The notes beneath the pieces are model-generated. The model ran no database searches. It saw only the letters and a program-made list of their open reading frames with translations, and was not told where the DNA came from. A stretch of DNA of 64,000 nt. Origin: Prorocentrum cordatum. Its lineage: Eukaryota; Sar; Dinophyceae; Prorocentrales; Prorocentraceae. Position 1 is the stretch's first letter. Each line of letters begins with the position of its first letter. The position numbers and the translations under genes are program-made. Location: positions 312,842 to 376,841 of the forward strand of contig CAUYUJ010014598.1 in the NCBI GenBank assembly GCA_963575745.1. Reading direction: 5' to 3'. Below are positions 11,414 through 22,000 of this stretch, one piece after another.

Positions 11414-11648
11414 TTTTTTTTGATAAATATCGAGGTCGAGGTGGGCCGGCGGATTAAAGTTTGAGGATGTCTCAGGCGAAACGCTTGTTTTTGAATTCCT
11501 GATCGATAAATCACAGGGTGCGGGCCACTCTTTCGTGTGTTGAGGATGTCTCGAGCGAAACGCTTGCTCCGCAGAGTTACCGAGGATGTCTCGAGCGAAT
11601 CGCTTGTTTTGTAGAACTTGAGGGATCTGGGCGTACCAGAGATTTGCC

Positions 11649-11812
11649 TTCTCCAGGTGCACGAACCCGTGTGTTTTTACGTATGTACCTGTAGATTTGC
11701 TTTCTCCAGGTGCACGAATCCGTATGCTTTTACGTCTGTGCGTATAGATTTGATTTCTCCAGGGACGCGAATCCGTGTGTTTTTACATCAGCGACGTATG
11801 TGCCTACAGATC
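11649..11812 (+). repeat. About 52-bp tandem repeat, 3 copies
   Basis: Three degenerate copies of TTCTCCAGGTGCACGAATCC, then GTGTTTTTACGT, then GTGCCTATAGATTTG. It is found only here and in the duplicate at 32013-32176. Confidence 0.8.
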
Positions 11813-11904
11813 TGCCTTATGGGGCGCGATGCACATATCGCACCGTGCGCCCACGTCACTCGGTCATGAATTGGCTAGATGCCCTCTCCTTTTGAAGCAG
11901 CGCG

Positions 11905-12060
11905 GGAAGCTGGTGCAGCACAGCACAGCCCTCGGCAGGGTACATCAAGATCGATACACTCAGCATTGGATTTGGCCCGTGACCCAATCAGGTGCCTTAG
12001 GAAACGCTGCCATGTGTTACAGTTCTATGTTCCTTTCCGGGTTCGTGGGTCGATCATGTT
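11905..12060 (+). repeat. Element A, 5'-truncated copy
   Basis: Only the last ~155 bp of element A is present (GCAGCACAGCACAGCC through GGTCGATCATGTT), placed next to otherwise unique sequence. This is the clearest case of a variable 5' end with a fixed 3' end. Confidence 0.8.
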
Positions 12061-14285
12061 TTAGAAAAAGTGCGTTTTGTGCGTGCCCGCTCGAGGAAAG
12101 TTCGCCCCCCATCTCGGATCCTCGATAAATAACGGGGTCCGCAGACCCCCGCTTTCCCTCGTAAAAAAGAGGGTGCGGAGCGTTTTTCGCAGAATCCTCG
12201 AAAAATTACGGGGTCTGGAGCCCCGACCGCGACTCGGAAAAGCGCCCCGCGCGCAGGAATTCCGAGGATGTCTCGCGCGTGCCGCGTCCCGCGCGCAGGA
12301 ATTTCGAGGATGTCTCGACTAATTCGCTTGTTTTGTCAGGATTTCTTAGAACTTTGGCAGGATGTCTCGAGCGAAACGCTATTTTACATAGTTTGTGGAG
12401 GATGTCTCGAGCGAAACGCTGGTTTCCGCAAAATTTGGAGATGTCTCGAGCGGGGGGGCAAGGGGGGGGGGGGGGGGGAATTTCATAGGATTTCAGGCGA
12501 AATGCTTGTTCGTGTCCCGCTCGCGAATTCAAGGATGTTTTCAGGAAGGTGTTGAGGATGTCTCGAGCGAAACGCTGGTTTTGCAGAGTTGGGGATGTCT
12601 CGAGCGAAACGCTTGGTTTCAGAATTTGTTGAGGATGTCTCGAGCGAAACGCTGGTTTTGCAGAGCCGACCGCGACACGGAAAAGCGCCCTTCGCGCAGG
12701 AATTCTGAGGATGTCTCGCGCGTGCCGCGTCCCGCGCGCAGGAATTTAGATTTCTTGGGATTTTGGCAGGATGTCTCGAGCGAAACGCTTGTTTTTCCCG
12801 GAAAGGGCTCGAGCCCAGGGTTCTCTTTTAGAGGTTTACCCCCGGATTCGACGGCTGTAGGGCCGGCGAAATTATTTTGCGATAAATTACGTGCGGGAGT
12901 AGGGCCGGCGGAATTATTTTTGAGGATGTCTCGAGCGAAACGCTTGTCTTTCAGAATTTGTTGAGGATGTCTCGAGCGAAACGCTGGTTTTGCAGAGTTG
13001 GGGATGTCTCGAGCGAAGCGCTTGTTTTCAGAATTTGTTGAGGATGTCTCGAGCGAAACGCTGGTTTTGCAGAGCCGACCGCGACACGGAAAAGCGCACC
13101 GCGTAGGAATTCCGAGGATGTCTCGCGCGTGCCGCGTCCCGCGCGCAGGAATTTCGAGGATGTCTCAACTAATTCGTTGGTTTTTCGAGGATCTCCGTGA
13201 TTTTTGAGGATGTCTCGAGCGAAACGGTTGTGTTTCAGAATTGGTTGAGGCTCTCTCGAGCGAAACGCTGGTTTTGCAGAGTTGGGGGATGTCTCGATCG
13301 AAACGCTTGTTGTTCACAATTTGTTGAGGATGTCTCGAGCGAAACGCTGGTTTTGCAGAGTTGGGGTATCTAACATGGCGTCGGGCCCAACGCCGAATTA
13401 CAAGGAAACGCACGCGGGGCCGAAAAGCGCTACCCGAACACATGTCCCAATACAGAAAAGTGATGGTTTCTTGCTCTGAACAGGGGGTTGCGTTGCGCTT
13501 TGGGGGCCTCTCCAGGGAAGACGTAGCGAGGATGTCTCGAGCGGGAGCGCGAATTCAGCGTATCCAGGTCACGCAGGGGGGTATCTAACATGGCTGTCCC
13601 GAGCTGGAACCACGTGTTTTTTCCCGGAAAGGGCCTGAGCCCAGGGTTCTCTTTTAGTTGGTTTCCCCCCGGTTTTGACGGCTGTAGGGCCGGCGAATTT
13701 CTTTTGCGATAAATAACGAGGTCGCGTAGGGCCGGCGAATTAAAATTTGAGGATGTCTCGAACGAAACGCTTGATTTTCAGAATTTGTTGAGGATTGTCC
13801 GAGCGAAACGTGGTTTGGCCAGAGAACTGGCATCTGATACGGAAAAGCTTGGTTTCGGAACACTTGAGGAGGTCTCGAGCGACACGCTGGTTTGCAGGAG
13901 CCGACCGGCGACGATGGAAAGAGGCCCCTCGCGCAGGAATCAAGGATGTCTCGCGCGTGCCGCGTCCCGCGCGGGGTATTAAGGATTTCTGGGATTTGAC
14001 AGAATAACCGAGCAGAAACGGTGTTTCATAATTGTGAGGATGTCTCGAGCAAAACGCTGGTTCACCCTTGGAAGATGTCTCGAGCAAAACGCTGGTTTTG
14101 CAAAATTGGAAGATGTCTCGAGCGGTGGCCTCGTGGGGGGCCAGAATTCAAAGGATGTCTCAGGCGAAATGCTTGTTTTCACGTCCCGCTCGCAGGAATT
14201 CCGAGGATGTCTCGCGCGTGCAGCGTCCCGCGCGTAGGAATTCAGATGATTTTGACAGGATGTCTCGAGCGAAACGCTTGTCCCC
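12061..14285 (+). repeat. Mixed satellite and element B field
   Basis: Satellite blocks are interrupted by element B heads at 12796 and 13621. A non-satellite insert at about 13370-13615 starts and ends with the same GGTATCTAACATGGC phrase (13366-13380 and 13580-13594). The stretches 12455-12560 (with a G16 run) and 13780-14070 look like degraded versions of the cleaner copy 2 sequence. Confidence 0.8.
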
Positions 14286-14287
14286 AG

Positions 14288-15135
14288 CACGTTCCGTAGC
14301 GCGTCCCCTTGGCACGTCCCGCGGTGCGTCCCCATGGCACGTCCCTTGGCACGTCGCTTAACGCATCCCTTGAGACGTTCTGCGTCGCGTCCTCCTGGCA
14401 TGTTCCCCTGTCCATTAGCTCTGGGGCAGCTACTATGTGTTCAGGCAGCTCGAGCTAAAGATCCAGATCAGTTCGGTCAGGACTCGGATGCAAAGGAGGA
14501 CTCGATCCACGAGGCTATAGAGCACAATCGCGCCATGGCACATCGCAATTCAGCACGGCGCAGCACAGCACTGATTTCGGCACGGTACATCAAGGTCGAT
14601 ACACTCAGCATTGCAACTTGGCACGTTCCTTGGCAAGTTCCGTGGGGCGTCCTTTGGCGAGTCCCCCTGGCACGTCTCGTGGCGCGTCCCCTGGCACATC
14701 CCGTGGCACATCCATTGGCACGTTCCGTAGCGCGTCCCCTTGGCACGTCCCGCGGTGCGACCCCATGGCACGTCCCCTGGCACGTCGCCTGGCGCATCCC
14801 TTGGGACGTTTCGCGGCGCGTCCTCCTGGCATGTTCCCCTGTCCATTAGCTCTGGGGCAGCTACTATGTGTTCAGGCAGCTCGAGCTTAAGATCCAGATC
14901 AGTTCGGTCAGGACTCGGATGCAAAGGAGGACTCGATCCACGAGGCTATAGAGCACAGTCGCGCCATGGCACATCGCAATTCAGCACGGCGCAGCACAGC
15001 ACAGCCCTCGGCAGGGTACATCAAGATCGATACCTTCAGTATTGCATTTGCCCGTCACCCAATCAGGTGTCTTTGAAAACGCTGCCATGTGTTACAGTTC
15101 TACATTCCTTTCCGGGTTCGTGGGTCGATCATGTT
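14288..15135 (+). repeat. Element A, full-length copy
   Basis: 848 bp, collinear with 34613-35462 and with most of 1-1258. Its 3' terminus GATCATGTT at 15135 is followed at once by unique sequence that continues unbroken to the relic retroelement. Confidence 0.85.
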
Positions 15136-15894
15136 TGGGTCAGGCGAATTACGGACGCTAGCCGAAGCATCGTTGAATGACGGATGCGCGACGCCTTGTT
15201 GTTGTAGGAAGTGCGGTTCGCATGCGCGAGTGGAGCACCATGTAAGCGTGCGTGTGTTCTCTCATGCTGGCGTTGGCTTCGATGATCCTTCTCGTATTCT
15301 TTATGCCGATTCGACTTAATGTCGTACTGTTGCTGCCGCAATTCGTCCTCCGCCAAGCTGTTGCTGCCCACTTACTCCTTCCCATCCCCTTCCTGGCCCT
15401 CATCGCCCTCATTCCTCCCTCATCCTTCCTCCTTGCTCTCTGTTCCCTGCTCTCTTCCCCCGCATTCCTCCTACCCCCCCCCCCCCCCCCGTCCCTGTGC
15501 CCCCCCAGTCCGTTCCATTTCCTTGTTCCCCATTCCCCCCCCCTTCGCCCCCCTCCCTATGCGCATCCTCCTTCACATTCACGTCCTTTCAGCATTCTCC
15601 CTCCTTCCGTCCCCCGTTCATCCCCCATACTCCCTACCCTCGCCTTACCAACGCAGTCCTGGTTCAAACCGCGTCGGAGTGTTGCGACGACAATGGTAGC
15701 GGAGCTTGGGACCTTGTCTCCGCCGATGGCGTTGCCACATCTTACCTTGCAGTTGCATCTCAGAGCACAGCCGTGCATCAACCCTGTTTCGGATCGCCGG
15801 GGGTTCAGTGGCGCGGGCGCTCGTGCAGTGCACCGTTGGTGGTGCCAAAACCCTTTGTGTGAAATTCATTTGTGTTTTTTTCTGGTTCCTAGAC
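15136..15894. other. C-rich spacer upstream of the retroelement relic
   Basis: Strongly pyrimidine-rich from 15350 to 15650 (CCTTCCTCC, a C-run at 15474-15490). It ends in TTTTTTCTGGTTCCTAG just before the ATG at 15895. That polypyrimidine-AG context would suit a splice or trans-splice acceptor. No protein domain is recognisable. Confidence 0.5.
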
Positions 15895-17545
15895 ATGGCG
15901 AGCAAATCGGCGCAATTCAGCACGGACATCAGCATGGCGAAAAGGGCCACCCACAGACTCAAGAAGCTCGGAGTCACGATAAGAGCTGCAACGGAGGGAA
16001 AAGACCCGGGACTCGACGGAGCTGGCAAAACACGCACGACGAGAGCAACGCACGGTGCGAGGAGGCAGAAGGGTTTCAAACTATTTGCGGCAATCGCCAA
16101 AAGGCTGAAGGGAGCAAAGACACGGAGGCAAGTCATCGAGCAAGATGGCATAGGTGGGACACGGGACGAAGGCATACGGACCCAGCCCCATCAGGAAGAG
16201 GTACGCGAAGGGAGTCAGAAAGGCGCGGCCAGGCAGGGGCCTCACCACGCTGCTCGACCTGGAAGGCGCGGACTCAGGAGTCACCATCCCGAAGGACCAG
16301 ATACAGGCGTGGTTCGACCTGTGAGCCAGCAGACCTGACTTGCGAAGTGGTGCAAGACGCGCCTGGCTTAGAATACGCGAACGACTCGCAGCAGCACCTA
16401 AGAGCACGAGATGGCAGCAACGAAGAGGAGTAATAGGCGCACCCGTCCTGCAGCTATGGGAGACCGGTTGGGACGCAAAGACAGCGGATTTCTGGAAGGA
16501 CATTGATGGAGGAGGTAGGCAGCGACAAACCGACGACGGCAACGACGACCCAAAGAACTGTTGGACGCGATCACCGGCGACCTCAAAAAGAAGGCTTGGA
16601 TACGCGCCAGTATGCGCCACAACGGAGCTGGGCTACATGGGGCAGATGCATACGACCTGCAGATGCAGCTGAGACGCCGAAGGAAGCACGGGAACTACCA
16701 GAAATTCGGGCCGGCACTCACGGCAGCTTGCGCGGGGGCGCGGTCGCCGCAGAGGAGGAAAGACACATTCAGCGAGGACGCATGCAACCTGCGCAAACGC
16801 AGGGAGGTCGCCGACGATTTCCACATCATCTGCAGCTGCAGAAGCAACCGCGGCATCTACAGGAGGACAGAACTCGATGCATCGAGCAGAACAGGGGCGA
16901 TAATAATATGCGGCATTCTGGCTGAGAGGAAGTGCACCCAGACCCTGGACAACGCCGCCAACGCGTGAGACATAATACCAGCCGAAGAGAACAGGCAAAG
17001 CGCGCGGCATCACCAATGAGCAGACGGGCCAGAAGTTCATCGCACCGAGCGGCCACGTGATCGCACGCGGAGATGGACGCTGAGGAGCACGCGGGGACGA
17101 CGCGACAGATAGGAGGTGCGGATGGAGCCGGGCCAGCATGAAGATGGTCAACGGTGGATGGAAGGCGACCGCCGAAGTCTCAGGGCCGCCCCCAGGCGCT
17201 CGACAACCCAGCCACAGGGCGGAGGTCACAGCGTTCGTGGACCGCCTGCAGTTGACGGAGGGCGACGTGATCTTCTACACCGACTCGGAGATCCTGTGCA
17301 AAGGATAAAACGCCAAATGGCACCTCCTCACGGGCTCCGAGAAGGCGCGCGGGGAAATCTGGAAGAATATCAAGCAGCGGCTGGCCACCGGGGGTGGCGC
17401 GGAGGTCCCAGTGCGACACGTCGAGTGCCCCGCGACGGAGCAGGCCAGGGAAATAAGGATACGGATGGAAGCACGGCACGGCAACCAAAGAGCTGACGCT
17501 CTAGCGGCGGGGGCGGCAGCCACCCACGAGATCTCAGGCGCGTAG
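15895..17545 (+). pseudogene. 5'-truncated retroelement relic: connector and RNase H region, copy 1
   Basis: Dinoflagellate-type retroelement remnant spread over two frames. Frame 1 from 15895 reads ISMAKRATHRLKKLGV, a post-reverse-transcriptase basic region. Frame 2 from about 16195 reads YAKGVRKARPGRGL, IPKDQIQAWFDL, then WLRIRERLAAAPKSTRWQ, RGVIGAPVLQLWETGW and FWKD. Frame 1 (about 16552-16965) gives LLDAITGDLKKKAW, MRHNGAGLHGAD and a Cys-rich IICSCRSN. Frame 2 again (17138-17545) gives an RNase H-like block: AEVTAFVDRL, then FYTDSEILC, then HGNQRADALAAGAA. Stops interrupt it at 16322 (TGA), 17306 (TAA) and 17543 (TAG). The reverse-transcriptase core is absent. Assignment rests on motif order recalled from dinoflagellate retroelements. 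It is non-functional. Confidence 0.7.
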
Positions 17546-17911
17546 ATGAGCTGTTACGATTGGGCAACGGCTGCAGCGCACATGGTAAGAACTCGGATGT
17601 GGCAGGCATACAAGGATCAGTTCGACACAGCGAAGCCGATGTCCGGGGAGGAGAAGGAGGAAGCCAGAAACAAAAGGAAGAAAGAAGAAGTGAAGAAGAC
17701 CTTCGAGGAGCTAAAGGAGTCATCACCACACATGCTGGCCAGCAATGGAAAAACGATGAAGCGCACGGCCTGCAACAAGGAGTCGATCGGTGCCAACCAA
17801 AGGTTGAAGCCGGCGAGATGGTGGTCGATGAGGCGCCACGCAGACGACGCAGGAGACAGAGCTGACAGAAGGGAACGCGCAGGCAGATGCCTGGTGTTCA
17901 AAGGCAAATGA
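17546..17911 (+). pseudogene. Possible C-terminal extension of the relic, copy 1
   Basis: The frame continues directly after the TAG at 17543 with MSCYDWATAAAHMVRTRMWQ, then a Lys/Glu-rich helix (GEEKEEARNKRKKEEVKKTF), then SSPHMLASNGKT. A helix followed by a short H.L...G segment is what I would expect downstream of RNase H in this element class. The match is weak. Confidence 0.35.
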
Positions 17912-18132
17912 TCGCTCGCATCGCAGGCCACATGCTGGCCAAGACACCACGCCAAGTACTTACGCTGGCAATGTGGAGCCACCGCGGAGAAGCACCTGAG
18001 AAGCAAGATGGCAAAGGCGTGCGAAGGATGACCCAGCGGGAAAGCATCACAGCACGCACTGAAAGCCCCGAGAAAGAAGAAGGACTGGACAGCCAAACCC
18101 AAGGCATTCAAGGTCGAGAAGTATGGCAGGGA

Positions 18133-18430
18133 AGCCTCGAGTTAGGACGCAGGGGAGGGCCCCCGGCCCGCCGCTGAGAGAAGGCTCAGCGCCGAACTTG
18201 GATGGTGGCGTCGTACGTTTTGCCGACAGGAAAGCTTCGAGTCAGGACGCAGGGGGGCCCTCCGCCCCGCCGCTGAGAGAGGGCTCAGCGGCTCAGTTGG
18301 AGGGTGGAGTCGTGCGTTTTGCTGACAGGTAGGCCTCGAGTCAGAACGCAGAGGGGGCCATCCGCCCCGCCGCCGAGGGCATCCTCAGCGGCTAACTTGG
18401 ATGGTAACGTCGTACGTTTTGCTGGAACTG
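18133..18430 (+). repeat. 98-bp minisatellite, 3 copies
   Basis: Three copies starting near 18136, 18234 and 18332. Each runs GCCTCGAGTCAGGACGCAG, GCCCCGCCGCTGAGAG, GGCTCAGCGGC, then TCGTACGTTTTGC. The copies are about 85-90 percent similar by eye. Confidence 0.85.
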
Positions 18431-18494
18431 CGACCGCCCAAAGAAAGAGGATCACAAGGAAGAGCGAGGAGCACCAGGTCAGGAACGCGCACAA

Positions 18495-18910
18495 ATGAGC
18501 TCAGAGTACAAGAAGGACACGCACCAGGTAAAGCACGCGAACGCGGAGTCGAACCGCGAGAAGGACGCGAGGAGCGCCGACAAGGCCAAGTTCACAGACG
18601 AGGAGAAGAAGATGGCGAACCGCGAGCAGGACGACAAGTACATCGGAGCCACGGAGGCGCATGCTGACCAGAAGCACTCCGTGGACCCCGACGACGCAGA
18701 GGCGGCGGCCCTGGGCGAAACTCCTGAATGCAGGGGCTGCAGCCAGGCCGGGCTAAGGACGAGGAGGAGAAGCTGACGGACTGCAAGCAGGACGTCAAGT
18801 ACATTGGGGCCATGGAGGTGCAGGCGGAGAAGAAGCACTCCGTGGACCCCGACGGCGCAGAGGCGGCGGCCCTGGGCGGAACCCCTGAACGCAGGGGCCG
18901 CCGCCAGTCC
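18495..18910 (+). pseudogene. Duplicated ~55-residue acidic/basic module, frame broken
   Basis: The first copy is in the frame of 18495 (EEKKMANREQDDKYIGATEA, then HSVDPDDAEAAALGETPE). The second is in the frame of 18728 (EEKLTDCKQDVKYIGAMEV, then HSVDPDGAEAAALGGTPE). The DNA repeat is about 160 bp, and a frame change falls between the copies near 18745. The product is highly charged with no known domain. Either a small gene that decayed after internal duplication, or non-coding repeat. Confidence 0.35.
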
Positions 18911-18978
18911 GACCGCCTACACAGTCGGAAGACTGTTATTATTTTGCGCGATAAAATTGCATTGCAGATGTTACGGAT

Positions 18979-19024
18979 GCATCGCCGATGCATCGCCTAT
19001 GCATCGGCGATGCATCGGCGATGC
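18979..19024. repeat. Perfect 19-bp-stem hairpin
   Basis: Left arm 18979-18997 (GCATCGCCGATGCATCGCC), an 8-nt loop (18998-19005), and right arm 19006-19024, the exact reverse complement. Each arm is itself built from repeated GCATCG/CGATGC units. The identical structure is at 39306-39351. Confidence 0.9.
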
Positions 19025-22000
19025 GGCGCGATCGTTGGACCCCATCGTCGCGGACCTCATTTGATCGAAGCAGAAAAACAGGCTCGACTGCGCCGACATT
19101 CGCGCGCAGGTCGCCTGCGCAGGGTCGCGCGGAAGCGCCCTCGTCGCAAGCGCAGCGCGGCTCGCGCAAGCCACCGCACAAGGTCGCCACGTCATCTTGC
19201 GTAAGACCCGCTTCTTCAAAAGAGCGCGTTCTGCGGTCGCTTGGAGGGGGGGTGGGGCTGGAACCAGACCTATAAGCGGCAAACACCTGAGCAGCACTTC
19301 CACAGCAAGGATGCTAATAATATGAGAAGAATAGAAAAATGTGCATGTGCATATATAATATAATAATACGTTTAGGCAATTTCCCCGGGGAAAAGGTAGG
19401 GCATGACTCTCCACAGCCTGGGCTCCCCCGGAGAACCTGCGGTTCACTCCTCCCCTCCTCCTCCGTTGCCCGGGGGATGTGGCGCCCGTGTTCCTGTTGC
19501 CCCTCCTTTCGTTGCTCGTGCTTTCGCCCCGCAGCCACTTGGGCTCCGTTGGCTGATGTGGGAGCCTTCGGACCCTGATTCTGCAGGCGAGGCCCGCCCG
19601 GGAAAGGGGGGGCACCGCAACAGGGAGGGGGGGAACGGCCAGGAAGTGAAAGATGTAGGGAAAGGGAGGCGAGGGGGGAAGGTATGGATAAGGAGGAAAG
19701 GGAAAGGAAGAGTGGCTTTGAGGGGAGGGATTACCCCAGCGCGACCCTACTTAGGAGTCGGACCCCCTACGAAAGCAGCATTAGTAGTAACAGTAAAGTT
19801 CACTGGTGGCCGCTGCCTGGTAGCCGGGTAGCCCTTGCGAGCGCAGGCGGTCGCTCGCCCTTGGTTTGGCCTGGCCTGGCCGCGGGCCCAGGCCGCCAGC
19901 CCGAAGCCCAAGGCCCAACGCCTTCGGCTTTTTGGTCATCTCACCAGAGGGCGGCGCGCTCCCGCTCCCGCGATCACCGCGGGCCGCGAGCACGAGCGAC
20001 GAGCGGCCCCCGACAGGTTGCCGCCGTCGTGGGGCCAGCGCTGCCACATTGCCAACGTGGCCACATTGCAGTTGCAGTGCCGCCGCCAGCAGCGCCACCA
20101 CAGCGCCCCGTCATTGCCGCCCCCCCTTCGGTCATTTATCTGGCGCGATCAGGGGGCCGCGCGCGGCATGCAGGCATGTTGCGCCTGGGCCTGCGTGCAG
20201 TTTGCACACCGGTGCAGCGCCTGAGTTTGTAATTGTTGTCAATATGTCTGCCCTCGTCTGGACATATGCGCCGCGCCGCGCCTTGGAGGGCCAGGGCCGA
20301 GACGGACGCGCTCTGTTTGTTTTGTGCAAGCCTTGGCATGGGATGGGCACTTGGCAATTGAATTGGCCATGGCGCCGCGACCGTGCCCGTCGGGCCGTCG
20401 GCCAGCGGTTCGTTGCAATCATCGGTTTCGGTTTCATTTGGCAGACCAGAGGCTGTAGTAATTGTAGTTAGTAAGTAAGTGCTAGGTAGCCCTTGCGCCT
20501 TGCGCCCTTGCGGCCTGGGGCCCAGCGCCCCAACGCATGTGACTTTAGCCGAACTTTAGCCTAACTTTAGCCCTCGGGCAGGGGCCGGGGCCGAGGCCAA
20601 TCTGCTTTTTTGATTATCCTTGTCGCGCCGCCCGTTGGCGTCGACGTCGCGCGCGCTGGGGGCGACGGGCCCGAGGCCCCCCACGGCGCCGGGCATCGGG
20701 CGGGCCCCGGGCCCGGCCAACAGGCGGGAGGCCAGAGCGCAGCCAACAGGCGCGGAGCCTCCAACTCGGGAGCCAGATCACGGCCAACAGGCGCGGGGCC
20801 TCCAGCCGAGGAGCCCGACGACCAGACGACGACGACGATGTCCCGCGCCAAGGCCGCCCAGGCAACGCCCGCAGAGGTTGCAGAGCCGCCCCCGGGAGGG
20901 GAGCCGGGGAGCAGATCGGGAAGCACGCGGCGAGGGTGCGCCCGGGGCGGGCGGGTATTTTTTCAGTTTCGGCGTTTTTGTATTTTTGCAAAAAATATAA
21001 AAAAACGAAACGCAAAAACTATTAAAATAGTAAAAAAATAGTTTTTTCCCACATGATTTTTCTATTTCTTTATAATTATATAAGAAAAATACATCTCCCC
21101 GGGAGAACACCTATTTTTCCAGTTAGAAAAATACATCTCCCCGGGAGAACACCTATTTTTCCAGTTCGCGCAAAGAGGGGGGCCGGAGGGATTACCTACT
21201 TTTCGGAGACCTGTCAGGATCTAGTTCCCCTTGTTCTCGGCCGTTCGGCTGGCGGCCCTCGGCGCTGAAGACGTCAGTGCTGGGGTGCCAGTTGGCTCGA
21301 CGGGCCCAGGCCGCGCACTGCGGCGACGTTCTGCGCGAGGCTGGAGGGCGCCGGCCCCGGCGCAGCCCCGGCGAACGCCAAGCCAAGCGCAGTCGGACTC
21401 GTCGACGTCGAGCGCGGTCATGTCTTGCACCCAGAGCTTCTGGGCGGGGCACGGGCAGGCCCGGGCGTTGGCCTGGGCCATCGCTGGCGCCATGCTGGTT
21501 TATTCCAAGTCCAAGTCGCGCTCGGGCCGATCGGGAGATCCAGCAAATTACGGCACGGCAGACTGCCATTGTGCCATTGTGGCCTGGTGCATGTTGAGTC
21601 AGGATGATCCAGGATGGCTTGCTACCCGCAGGGGCGGTGGGTTTACCGTTTACCAGTTCTACAAGTCGGGCAGGCGCCGGCGCCACTGGGGCCGAACTCT
21701 TGGCAAACATCCACGCGTGCGGCATGGCAGGGGCAACGAGCTCGAGCTGGAATCCTCTGATGTGCCTTGGCAGGGTCAATGCTGGCAGCTGCTGGCAATG
21801 CTCGCTGTCGGGCAGGCATTGGAGTCGAACTCGGCGTTGCGACATTTTTTGTTTCGTGATGCCCGGTGGGATCCAGCGTGGCAACGCTGATCTCTACTTC
21901 GCTTGGAGGCGCTGGAACCGAATTGAGGCAAACCTCATGACTCATGCAAGTCGGCCTGGCGGGAGCAACGAACGCTGCAAATCCTTTCAGGGGGGCCTAG

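Noticed and set aside
6538-14285. Satellite blocks as a CRISPR array
   Set aside because: The 'spacers' are themselves repeated variants, not unique sequences. There are no cas genes, and the context is eukaryotic.
6335-14299. Many 60-200 codon frames reading MSRAKRWF, LETSSTN and similar repeated peptides
   Set aside because: They are translations of the 37-41 bp satellite on both strands in several frames. No frame is favoured and monomer lengths are not multiples of three.
15655-15680. tRNA-like B box (GGTTCAAACC)
   Set aside because: No A box at the right distance and no cloverleaf could be drawn from the pyrimidine-rich upstream sequence.
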